Position numbers and translations under genes: made by a program. The notes under the pieces were generated by a model. The model did no database searches. It saw only the letters and a program-made list of their open reading frames with translations, and was not told the DNA's origin. DNA of 64,000 bases from CADEEN01 sp963816315 (GTDB lineage Bacteria > Pseudomonadota > Gammaproteobacteria > Burkholderiales > Burkholderiaceae_C). This document shows, piece by piece, positions 37,371 through 44,778 of this stretch. The stretch covers positions 186,001-250,000 of the forward strand of contig CAWFJZ010000036.1 of the NCBI GenBank assembly GCA_963816315.1. The letters run 5' to 3'. Each line of letters begins with the position of its first letter. Positions within the stretch are counted from its first letter, which is position 1.

Positions 37371-38249
37371 ATGGCAAGCACACGCAGACCAGCAAACGCG
37401 GCGATGGAGACTTACGTCGCCTGCGCCAGTGTCAAGGCAGGCGCTTCCGCAGCGGTCATTGCCTCGGCGTACAAGATCGAGGTGCGCTTTGTCGGTGGGC
37501 TGAACACGGCGCAGAAGAACGCGTTCAAGACGGCGGCCAAGCGCTGGACGAAAGTCATCGTCGGCGACGTGCCGAGCGTGATGGTCGGCGGCGAGGTGAT
37601 CGACGACTTGTTGATCATGGCGCAGGGCGTCGATATCGACGGCCCGGGCAAGATCCTCGGCCAGGCCGGCCCGACGCATCTGCGTCCGGCCTCGGCCGGT
37701 GTCAGCGCGTTCCTGCCGGCCAAGGGGCTGATGTCGTTCGACACCGCCGACCTGGCGCAGATGCAGGCCGACGGCACGCTGGTCGATGTGATCACGCACG
37801 AGATGGGCCACGTCATCGGCATCGGCACCATCTGGGCCCGCAAGGGCCTGCTGGCCGGCGCCAACAGCGCCAACCCGCGCTTCAGCGGCGTGGCCGCGAA
37901 GCAGGAGTACGGCGTGTTGAAAGCCGCCGGGCCGACGCCCGTGCCGGTGGAAAACACCGGCGGTGCGGGCACGAAGAACAGCCACTGGCGCGAATCGGTG
38001 TTCAAGAACGAGTTGATGTCGGGCTTCATTGCCGCACCGAACAATCCGCTGTCCCGGGTCACGGTGGCGAGCCTGCAAGACCTGGGCTATGTGGTCAACC
38101 TCAATGCCGCCGAACCGTACGCGCTGCCGAACTTGCGAGCCATGGCCGAAGCCGGCTTGATGGTCGCGCGCGGCGAAGCGGCGCACCATCATGCGCTGCC
38201 GATCTTCGGGCCGCGGGTGTTGGCCGACGACAGCATGGTCAAGCGGTGA
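37371..38249 (+). CDS. Leishmanolysin-like (M8) metalloprotease
   Basis: 292 residues from the ATG at 37371. The zinc site is HEMGHVIGIGTIW at about residue 143. A second region, NSHWRESVFKNELMSGFI, provides the third ligand and the Met-turn, as in M8 proteases. The N-terminal 40 residues are Ala-rich but not a clear signal peptide, so secretion is unproven. The pre-catalytic domain is short (about 140 residues) compared with eukaryotic leishmanolysin. Convergence with a repeat at 38254 marks its end. Confidence 0.8.
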   Translation: MASTRRPANAAMETYVACASVKAGASAAVIASAYKIEVRFVGGLNTAQKNAFKTAAKRWTKVIVGDVPSVMVGGEVIDDLLIMAQGVDIDGPGKILGQAGPTHLRPASAGVSAFLPAKGLMSFDTADLAQMQADGTLVDVITHEMGHVIGIGTIWARKGLLAGANSANPRFSGVAAKQEYGVLKAAGPTPVPVENTGGAGTKNSHWRESVFKNELMSGFIAAPNNPLSRVTVASLQDLGYVVNLNAAEPYALPNLRAMAEAGLMVARGEAAHHHALPIFGPRVLADDSMVKR

Positions 38250-38253
38250 AATG

Positions 38254-38292
38254 AAACCCCCCGAAGCGGCTTCGCCGCCTCCCCCCAGGGGG
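38254..38292. repeat. GC-rich double hairpin repeat, Burkholderiales type
   Basis: Contains the hairpin GCGGC-TTC-GCCGC followed by CCCCC-CA-GGGGG, directly after the protease stop codon. Units of this kind recur in Rubrivivax/Leptothrix-type genomes and may act as terminators. Confidence 0.55.
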
Positions 38293-38392
38293 CAACGCCA
38301 GCGGCCAGGCAAAGCCCGATCCGCGGCGTTCGCATGGACTTGCCCCTCGTTTCATGCGTCGCGGGTGGCACGCAGCGCAATGGATCACTGAG

Positions 38393-38668
38393 ATGCCGCG
38401 CATGCTGCGCCCCAAGGCGACGGTGCTGCCCGACTGCGCGCTGGTGCCGAGCGCGAACCTGTTGCCGCCGCCCAAGCGCTTCACGCACGAGGTGGTGGCC
38501 GAGCAGCCGTTTCACTACGCTGCCGGCGACTGCCCGCCCGACGGCCACTTGGCGCGCGGCACGCGGCTGCTGTTGCTCGAGCGCGGCGAGGGCCCGCTGT
38601 GCCGCGTGCAGGACCGCAACGGCTTGTGCGTGATGACGGCCTTTGCGGGCTTGCGCGCGCTGCGCTGA
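38393..38668 (+). CDS. Hypothetical protein (91 aa)
   Basis: 91 residues from ATG 38393. It opens MPRMLRPKATVLPDCALVPS and ends LCVMTAFAGLRALR, with mixed strands and several cysteines (DCALVPS, GDCPPDG, GPLCRVQD, GLCVM). The layout is that of an SH3-like or small periplasmic fold, but I do not recognise a family. Codon usage fits its neighbours. An in-frame ATG at 38354 gives a longer version. Confidence 0.55.
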   Translation: MPRMLRPKATVLPDCALVPSANLLPPPKRFTHEVVAEQPFHYAAGDCPPDGHLARGTRLLLLERGEGPLCRVQDRNGLCVMTAFAGLRALR

Positions 38669-38750
38669 ACGCGGCGCCATAGCGCTACCCTATGCGGGTG
38701 TGCCGAAAGACAAGCATGCCCCTCATCGACCAACGATTGAAGTCGCTCGG

Positions 38751-39221
38751 ATGAAGAGCGCGCACATTCGCCTGGCCTCGCGCGACGACGTGCGTGCGAT
38801 CGCCGCGCTGTCGCGCACCGAGATCGAACAGGGCCTGCCGTGGCGCTGGACGCCGCCGCGCGTGCAGCGCGCCGTTGACGATGCGCGAACGAATGTCTGC
38901 GTGGCAGTGCAGCAGGCGTCGCTGCTCGGCTTCGGCATCATGGTCTATGCCGACGACACGGCGCACCTGAGTCTGCTCGCCGTCAGCCCCGAGGCCCGCC
39001 GGCAAGGCGTGGGCACGGCGCTGCTGCAGTGGCTGGAGCAAGTGGCGCTCGTGGCCGGTATCGTGCGTGTGCAGCTCGAAGCGCGGCACGACAACGCCGC
39101 CGCGCTCGCCTTCTATCGCCGTCACGCCTATGCGCAGACCGGCACGGTGCCCGGCATGTACCTGGGCGTGGCCGACGGTGTGCGGCTGGAAAAGCTGCTG
39201 GCGCGCACGACGACCGCTTGA
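38751..39221 (+). CDS. GNAT-family N-acetyltransferase
   Basis: 156 residues, start MKSAHIRLASRDDVRAI. The acetyl-CoA-binding loop is visible as SPEARRQGVGTALLQWL, followed by VRVQLEARHDNAAALAFYRRH, the usual GNAT C-terminal strand-helix. RimI-like or small-molecule acetylation is possible. Upstream bases show only a weak ribosome site. The frame is intact. Confidence 0.85.
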   Translation: MKSAHIRLASRDDVRAIAALSRTEIEQGLPWRWTPPRVQRAVDDARTNVCVAVQQASLLGFGIMVYADDTAHLSLLAVSPEARRQGVGTALLQWLEQVALVAGIVRVQLEARHDNAAALAFYRRHAYAQTGTVPGMYLGVADGVRLEKLLARTTTA

Positions 39222-39392
39222 AGCGTTGCGGCGGCGGCATTTGCCGCGCAACGAATCGTGTGCTCGCGCCGCAGCAGTGCCGACTGTGCAATTCGACCGC
39301 GCACGCGGCTGCATGAGCATTGACACTCCCGGCGCCATGGCTCGCGCCGAGCCGGCATTCGTCTGCAACCACTCGTCTCGGGAATCGCCTTT

Positions 39393-39860
39393 ATGTCTAT
39401 GAAGACCACGCATGTTTTGGCCATCGTCGCCGCCGCTGTGCTCGGCGCCGCCTGCTCGTCCACGCCTTCGAACAACAGCAACGGCAACGCCGGCGCGGCC
39501 CCGGCCGGCGAGCCCACCGCCGCCGCTGCCAACACCCGGATGATGAAGTCGCGCGACGGCAAGTACGAGGGCGAGGTGGTCGGCACCGCGGCGCCGGACG
39601 CCAAGTTCTCCAAGCTGGTGATCGGCATGGAAACGCCGGAAGTGCAGGAGCTGATGAGCCGCACCCCGGATCGATCGCACACGTACGAATCCGGCAAGCG
39701 CTGGATCCCGTACTACTTCGGCAACGACGCGCGCCGCATGCAAGTGCTCTACAAGGGCGAGGGCTGCCTGATCTTCACCGCCGGCAACATCTGGGGCAGC
39801 GGCGGCGGCGACCTGATCGCGATCACCTTCGATCCTTCCGGCGCCTGCTACCAGCAATAA
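39393..39860 (+). CDS. Small lipoprotein of unknown function
   Basis: 155 residues. The signal is VLAIVAAAVLGAACSS, a lipobox with the lipidated Cys in LGAAC. Residues 22-50 are a low-complexity Ala/Asn/Pro linker. The folded part, from KYEGEVVGTAAPDAKFSKL, has a small alpha-beta pattern and a C-terminal cysteine pair (GEGCLIF, SGACYQQ), suggesting a disulfide. A second ATG at 39399 is possible. It resembles BamE/SmpA-like lipoproteins in size only. Confidence 0.65.
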   Translation: MSMKTTHVLAIVAAAVLGAACSSTPSNNSNGNAGAAPAGEPTAAAANTRMMKSRDGKYEGEVVGTAAPDAKFSKLVIGMETPEVQELMSRTPDRSHTYESGKRWIPYYFGNDARRMQVLYKGEGCLIFTAGNIWGSGGGDLIAITFDPSGACYQQ

Positions 39861-39873
39861 GCGCGCGACACCT

Positions 39874-40155
39874 TCAACGGCTGCCCGCAGCGTGCACCGT
39901 CGCGCTGCGGGCAGCGGCGTTTTGGGCGTCGGCCACGCCAGCACGCGCCAGCGCAATCGCCTCGCGCAGCACCGACAAGTCGCCGACATGGTTGGCCAGC
40001 AGCAGCAGCAGGCGTGCATTGAACAGCTCGCTCTGTTCATCCGTCAGGCCCTGGTGCGCGGCGATCAGCGCGTCGTAGAACGAATCGCCGGGTGCGTAGG
40101 CCCAGCGCTGGCGCACGCCGGGTTCGCTGAAGTTGGGTTGGGTGTTGAGCGGCAT
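39874..40155 (-). CDS. DUF2783 domain-containing protein
   Basis: 93 residues, beginning MPLNTQPNFSEPGV. Family features: YAPGDSFYDALIAAHQGL and NARLLLLLANHVGDLSVLREAI. DUF2783 proteins are generally encoded next to FAD-dependent aromatic hydroxylases, as here, where the monooxygenase stops 14 bp upstream. Probably an accessory or stabilising subunit. It is the last gene of the minus-strand aromatic operon. Confidence 0.75.
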   Translation of the reverse strand: MPLNTQPNFSEPGVRQRWAYAPGDSFYDALIAAHQGLTDEQSELFNARLLLLLANHVGDLSVLREAIALARAGVADAQNAAARSATVHAAGSR

Positions 40156-40169
40156 CGTGCGGGCCTTCG

Positions 40170-41798
40170 TCAATGGCCGGTGGCGCGGGCCAGCGCGGCG
40201 CGCACCGCGCCAGCGTCGAAGCGGCGCCAGCGTGCGGCCACATGCTGGTCGGGGCGGATCAGGTAGCAGGTGCCGGCTCGCGCGTCGTAGCGCCGCGCCG
40301 CCAGGCCTTCCACGGGCAGCGTGATGAGCACGAGGCCGAGGTCGTCGATCGAACGGCGTGCCGTGTCTGGGGCGCTGCCGAAGAAAAGCATGACGAACGA
40401 CGGCGTCTTGGTGGCGCTCGCCAACGCCAACAACCAGGGCGGCGTGTGGCTCTCCAGCGGCGCATCGTCCATCGGCGCGCCGGGCATCATCCAGCCGTCG
40501 AACGGCTCGCTGTCGGGCGTGTTCAGCGGCGAGTCGGTGAGCCACGTCGGCACCGACAGCCGGCCGCTGTTGACCAGCGCGCGCCCGGCGGGCACCTCGT
40601 CGGCCAGCGACAGCACGGCGTCGCGCAGCACGCGCGCGGCGCGGCTCTTCGGCGTCATGAAATCGGTGCTGCGCGACGAGTTGAGCAGGTTGTCGTCGGC
40701 CGCGGCGATGCGCTCGGCGCTGTAGCTGTCGAGCAGCGACACCGGCGCCGCGCCGTCGATGACGAGCTTCAACTTCCAGAGCAGGTTGTCGGCGTCCTGC
40801 ACGCCGGAGTTGGCGCCGCGCGCGCCGAACGGGGAGACCTGGTGCGCGCTGTCGCCGACGAAGAGCACGTGGCCATGGCGGAAGCTGTTCATGCGCCGGC
40901 ACTGGAAGGTATAGACGCTGACCCATTCGAGTTCGAAGCCGATGTGCTTGAAGCCCTGCTGGTCGAGCGCAGCGCGCACGCGCTCGCGCACGCGCGTCGG
41001 ATCTTTCTCGGCTTCGGGGTCCGCATCCCAGCCGAGCTGGAAATCGACGCGCCAGACGTTGTCGGCCTGGCGGTGCATCAGCGCGCTTTCGCCGCTGTGG
41101 AACTTCGGCGCGAACCAGAAGCGGCGCTCGGTGCGGTCGAGCGGGAAGGGCTCGCCGTGCAGCACCACGTCGGCGATCAAGAAGCGGTCCTGGAAGACCT
41201 TGCCGGAGGTGTCCAGGCCCATCTGCCGCCGCACCGTGCTGCGCGTGCCGTCGGCGGCGATCAGCCAGTCGGCTCGCAGCGTGTAGGGGCCGTCGGTCGT
41301 TTCGATGTCGAGCGTCACGCCGTCGTCGGCCGGCGTGACCTGCTTCAACTTGTGCTGCCAGCGCAGATCGATCTGCGGCAGCTCCTGCGCACGTTCGACG
41401 AGGTATTGCTCCAAGTGGTACTGCTGCAAGTTCACCATGCCCGGCCAGTGGTGACCGGCCTCGGGCAGCAGGTTGAAGCTGAAGACTTCGCGCTCGCCGT
41501 GAAAGGTGCGGCCGACGTTCCACGTCACGCCCTTGTCCACCACACGCTGGCCGAGGCCCAGGCGGTCGAAGATTTCGAGCGTGCGCTTGGCGTAGCAGAC
41601 GCCGCGCGAGCCGAGCGAGACGGTGTTGTCTTCATCGAGCAGGATCACCGGCAGGCCGCGCAGCGCCGCGTCGATCGCGGCGCTCAACCCGACGGGGCCG
41701 GCGCCGACGATGACGAGCTGCACGCGCTTGGTTTCGCGCGCGTCGAGCTCAGGCGCGCGCCGGTATTCGTAGCGCGGCCAGGTGTACGTGGCGAGCAC
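40170..41798 (-). CDS. FAD-dependent aromatic ring monooxygenase (MhpA-like)
   Basis: 542 residues from GTG 41798, one base after the upstream stop codon. The N-terminus has the FAD dinucleotide motif VIVGAGPVGLSAAIDAA, then the RGVCYAKRTLEIF segment. ADWLIAADGTRSTVRRQMG (the DG motif) and LFVGDSAHQVSPFGARG (the GD motif) follow. Typical of 3-(3-hydroxyphenyl)propionate, pentachlorophenol or resorcinol hydroxylases that insert an OH with NAD(P)H and O2. It is in one operon with a VOC protein, an MBL hydrolase and DUF2783, all possible steps of aromatic catabolism. The exact substrate is not known. Confidence 0.9.
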   Translation of the reverse strand: MLATYTWPRYEYRRAPELDARETKRVQLVIVGAGPVGLSAAIDAALRGLPVILLDEDNTVSLGSRGVCYAKRTLEIFDRLGLGQRVVDKGVTWNVGRTFHGEREVFSFNLLPEAGHHWPGMVNLQQYHLEQYLVERAQELPQIDLRWQHKLKQVTPADDGVTLDIETTDGPYTLRADWLIAADGTRSTVRRQMGLDTSGKVFQDRFLIADVVLHGEPFPLDRTERRFWFAPKFHSGESALMHRQADNVWRVDFQLGWDADPEAEKDPTRVRERVRAALDQQGFKHIGFELEWVSVYTFQCRRMNSFRHGHVLFVGDSAHQVSPFGARGANSGVQDADNLLWKLKLVIDGAAPVSLLDSYSAERIAAADDNLLNSSRSTDFMTPKSRAARVLRDAVLSLADEVPAGRALVNSGRLSVPTWLTDSPLNTPDSEPFDGWMMPGAPMDDAPLESHTPPWLLALASATKTPSFVMLFFGSAPDTARRSIDDLGLVLITLPVEGLAARRYDARAGTCYLIRPDQHVAARWRRFDAGAVRAALARATGH

Positions 41799-41799
41799 G

Positions 41800-42330
41800 T
41801 CAGTGTTTCTCGTGCATCCACGCCGCATGCTGCGGCGCTTTCTTCGTGCGGCTCCACTCGTCGAGCATGTCCCACTTCACCTTGTCGAGTTCGGCGTTCA
41901 TCTCCGGCGTGGCCGTGTCCACGGCGAGTTCGAGGCGGTGGCCGTTGGGGTCGAAGAAATAGATCGACTTGAAGATCGTGTGCTCGGTCGGGCCGATCAC
42001 TTCGATGCCGGCGGCTTGCAGCCGCTCCTTCGCCGCATGCAGCTCATCGAGGCTGGCGACCTTGAAGGCAATGTGCTGCACCCACTCCGGCGTGTTTCCG
42101 TCGCGGCCCATCGGCGGCGCGTTCGGCAGCTCGAAGAAGGCCAGCACATTGCCTTGGCCCGCATCGAGAAAGACATGCATATAAGGATCGGGCGCGCCGG
42201 TGGACGGCACGTTGTTCTCGGCGATGGCGAGCACGAAGTCCATGCCGAGGTGTTGGCGGTACCACTCGACGGTCTGTTTGGCGTCGCGGCAGCGGTAGGC
42301 GACGTGGTGGATGCGTTGCAACAGAGCCAT
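41800..42330 (-). CDS. VOC-family protein (extradiol dioxygenase/glyoxalase-like)
   Basis: 176 residues, start MALLQRIHHVAYRC at 42330 behind GGAGGG. The metal ligand candidates are the first HH region, the His in VQHIAFKV and the Glu in GHRLELAV, following the H-H-E pattern of vicinal-oxygen-chelate enzymes. It may cleave a catechol ring or act as a glyoxalase/isomerase-type partner. Length is shorter than classical two-domain extradiol dioxygenases (about 300). Coupled to the monooxygenase downstream. Confidence 0.85.
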   Translation of the reverse strand: MALLQRIHHVAYRCRDAKQTVEWYRQHLGMDFVLAIAENNVPSTGAPDPYMHVFLDAGQGNVLAFFELPNAPPMGRDGNTPEWVQHIAFKVASLDELHAAKERLQAAGIEVIGPTEHTIFKSIYFFDPNGHRLELAVDTATPEMNAELDKVKWDMLDEWSRTKKAPQHAAWMHEKH

Positions 42331-42332
42331 GG

Positions 42333-43289
42333 TCAACCCTCCAAGGACTTCCACATCTCGACATCGCGCTCCGCCGTCCAGACGCGCGGGTCGCGGTACT
42401 GCGTGGCTTCATCGTACGCGCGCGTGACGTCGAAAGGCATGCAGTGGTCGAAGATCACCCAGGCGCCGTACTTCGGCTTCAGCGCCGCATGCGTTTCGCG
42501 ATAGACCGTCTTCAGGTCTTTTCCCGCGGCGGCGCCGGCCTTCACGCTGGCGTACAGGTCGCTGACGAAGGCGCGTGTCGAGTCGAGCCCGGCCTTGACT
42601 TGCGCTTGGCCCTTCAACGCCGGCCCGCGGCCGGGCACGAGCGCCTTGGCATTCAGCGCGGCGATGTTGTCGAGCGTCTGCGGCCAGTCGCTGAAGTAGG
42701 CGTCGCCGGCATACGGCGTGGCGTCGAACTCGACCAGGTCGCCCGACAACAGCGTGCGCTCCTGCGGCAGCCAGACGACGGTATCGCCCTTGGTGTGGCC
42801 GCGGCCGAGTTGCAGCAACTGCACTTCGAGCTTGCCGAGCCACAGCGTCATCTTCCCGGTGAACGTGATCGTCGGCCAGGTCATGCCCGGCGGCACCGAC
42901 TCGACATTGCGGAACAGGCGCGGAAAGCGGCCGATCTCGCTGGCCTTGTCGGCCTCGCCGCGCTCGACGATCAGATCGCGCGTGTCGTGGCTGGCGATGA
43001 TCTGCTGCGCTGCGTAGGCGCTTGCGCCGAGCACGCGCACCGCGTGATAATGCGTGAGGATCACGTAGCGGATCGGCTTGTCGGTGACCTCGCGGATGCG
43101 GCGGATCACGTCGGCCGCCATCGCCGGCGTGGCCTGCGTGTCGGCCACCAGCACCGCGTCGTCGCCGATGACGATGCCGGTGTTGGGGTCGCCCTCGGCG
43201 GTGTAGGCCCAGGCGTGCTCGGAGAGTTGTTCGAAGGTGACCTTTTTCTCTTCGAGGTCGGCCTGGCTGGCGAAGGCTTTGCTGCTCAC
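42333..43289 (-). CDS. MBL-fold hydrolase with atypical metal motif
   Basis: 318 residues from GTG 43289 (GGAG upstream). Starts SSKAFASQADLEEKKVTFEQ and has the MBL fold: GIVIGDDAVLVADTQ, RYVILTHYHAVRVLGASAY, GRGHTKGDTVVW and LLSGDLVE. The HxHxDH motif reads THYHAVR here, so the expected Asp and second His are Val and Arg. The subfamily occurs in aromatic-catabolic clusters, where a ring-opened product or lactone may be hydrolysed. First gene of the operon, divergent from marR across the 48-bp palindrome. Confidence 0.8.
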   Translation of the reverse strand: MSSKAFASQADLEEKKVTFEQLSEHAWAYTAEGDPNTGIVIGDDAVLVADTQATPAMAADVIRRIREVTDKPIRYVILTHYHAVRVLGASAYAAQQIIASHDTRDLIVERGEADKASEIGRFPRLFRNVESVPPGMTWPTITFTGKMTLWLGKLEVQLLQLGRGHTKGDTVVWLPQERTLLSGDLVEFDATPYAGDAYFSDWPQTLDNIAALNAKALVPGRGPALKGQAQVKAGLDSTRAFVSDLYASVKAGAAAGKDLKTVYRETHAALKPKYGAWVIFDHCMPFDVTRAYDEATQYRDPRVWTAERDVEMWKSLEG

Positions 43290-43325
43290 GGTGTCTCCAT
43301 CGGTGGCGATCGGGTGGCGGGACAC

Positions 43326-43373
43326 GAGCCTACGCCCATTTGGTTGCGCGCGCAACCAAATGGGCGTAGGCTC
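43326..43373. promoter_or_regulatory. 48-bp perfect palindrome, probable MarR operator
   Basis: Bases 43326-43349 are exactly the reverse complement of 43350-43373. The core is TTGGTTGCGCGCGCAACCAA. It sits 36 bp from the MBL gene start and 6 bp before the marR start, a divergent operator position. Only about half would be expected to contact one dimer, so two dimers may bind. Confidence 0.8.
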
Positions 43374-43379
43374 GGCGCT

Positions 43380-43886
43380 ATGGCAGTCAACGGCTCTCGG
43401 CCCGCTTCGCCCGCTGCGCGTGGTTTACGCGCTTCGCGCCATCTGGGCCGCACCGTCACATTCCGCCTGCACACCCTGGCCAAGCTGACCGACCGTGTCA
43501 GCCAGCAGGCCTATGTCGCCGAGACCGGCCTGCCGCTGGGCGAGGGGCGCTGCCTGAGCGCGATCGGCTCGTTCCGGCCGCTGTCGGTGATCGATTTGGC
43601 TGCGCGCGCCAACCTCGACAAGGGCCAAGCCAGCCGCGCTGCGCAATCGCTGGTCGATCGAGGCCTGGTACGCAAGCAGGCCAGCGCGATCGACGGCCGC
43701 GGCGTCGTGCTCACGCTCAGCGCCAAAGGCGAGCGCCTGTGGCAGCGCGTGATGGACCTGGTGGAGCGGCGCAACGCCGAGATCACCGCCTGCCTCACCG
43801 CGGCCGAGCGCACGCAGCTCGACCGCCTGCTCGACCGGCTGGTGGCGCATGCGCGGGCGGTGGCGGTGGACGACGCGGGGCCGTGA
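43380..43886 (+). CDS. MarR-family transcriptional regulator
   Basis: 168 residues. The winged helix is SVIDLAARANLDKGQASRAAQ and LVRKQASAIDGRGVVLTLS, the MarR DNA-reading helix and wing. A 25-residue basic N-terminal extension precedes the dimerisation helix. No ribosome site is visible between the palindrome and the ATG at 43380, so a leaderless message or a later start is possible. It likely represses both itself and the aromatic operon until an aromatic ligand binds. Confidence 0.85.
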   Translation: MAVNGSRPASPAARGLRASRHLGRTVTFRLHTLAKLTDRVSQQAYVAETGLPLGEGRCLSAIGSFRPLSVIDLAARANLDKGQASRAAQSLVDRGLVRKQASAIDGRGVVLTLSAKGERLWQRVMDLVERRNAEITACLTAAERTQLDRLLDRLVAHARAVAVDDAGP

Positions 43887-43920
43887 GCTCTTTGAAGAAG
43901 ACGATCCGAGAGGAACCCTC

Positions 43921-44778
43921 ATGACAGTGGCAAGCGACATCCAGGCCGCCTTCACGCCGACGGGCTGCCTGCGCGCCTCGATCAATCTCGGCAATCCGAT
44001 CCTGGCCAACACCGACCCGGCCACCGGCGCGCCGTGCGGCGTGTCGGTCGATCTGGCGCGCGCGTTGGCGCAGCGCCTGGGCGTGGGCATCGAGCTCGTG
44101 GTCTTCGATGCCGCGGGCAAGTCGGTGCAGGCGGTGACTGACGACCAGGCCGACATCGGCTTCTTCGCGGTCGATCCCTCGCGCGGCGCGGGCATCGCGT
44201 TCACCGCACCCTATGTGTTGATCGAAGGCTGCTATCTCGTCCGTGACGAGTCGCCGATTCGCGCCAACGAGGAGGTGGACCAGGCCGGCCGCGTGGTCGT
44301 CGTCGGCCACGGCAGTGCCTACGATCTCTACCTCACACGCGAGTTGCGCCACGCCACCATCGTCCGCGCGCCCACGTCGCCGACCGTGGTCGAGACCTTC
44401 ATCGAGCAAAACGCCGATGTCGCTGCCGGCGTCAAGCAGCAGCTCGAAGCCGATGCCAAGCGCCGCGGCGGCTTGCGCTTGTTGGGCGGCCGGTTCATGG
44501 TCATCCAGCAGGCCATGGGCGCCCCCAAGGGACGAGGGCCGGCCGCGGCGGCGTTTCTGGCCGCGTTCGTCGAAGAGATGAAGGCCAGCGGCTTCGTCGC
44601 CAGCGCGCTGGCGCGGCACGGCATCGAGGGCGCATCGGTAGCGCCTTGCACCGGCGCATCGGCGGCCGCATTCCTCCGTCTGATCGGGATCAGGCGCAAA
44701 TCACGCCTGCCGCCGGCGGCGTGGCGTACAGCGCCTGCACGTCGGCCGCGCGCCGCTGCAGCACCAGGCGCTGGTTGA
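43921..44778 (+). CDS. Periplasmic-type solute-binding domain protein without signal peptide
   Basis: 285 residues from ATG 43921. Has the SBP_bac_3 pattern: NPATGAPCGVSVDLARALAQ (TDPATGAPCG), KSVQAVTDDQADIGFFAVDP and FTAPYVLIEGCYLV. No export signal is present; the start is MTVASDIQAAFTPTGCLRAS. The last 30 residues, after RLIGIRRKSRLPP, overlap the opposite ligase gene by 89 bp and look like read-through, so the true C-terminus may be near 44690. Could act as a cytoplasmic sensor of the aromatic ligand, or belong to a transporter whose signal was lost. Confidence 0.7.
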   Translation: MTVASDIQAAFTPTGCLRASINLGNPILANTDPATGAPCGVSVDLARALAQRLGVGIELVVFDAAGKSVQAVTDDQADIGFFAVDPSRGAGIAFTAPYVLIEGCYLVRDESPIRANEEVDQAGRVVVVGHGSAYDLYLTRELRHATIVRAPTSPTVVETFIEQNADVAAGVKQQLEADAKRRGGLRLLGGRFMVIQQAMGAPKGRGPAAAAFLAAFVEEMKASGFVASALARHGIEGASVAPCTGASAAAFLRLIGIRRKSRLPPAAWRTAPARRPRAAAAPGAG

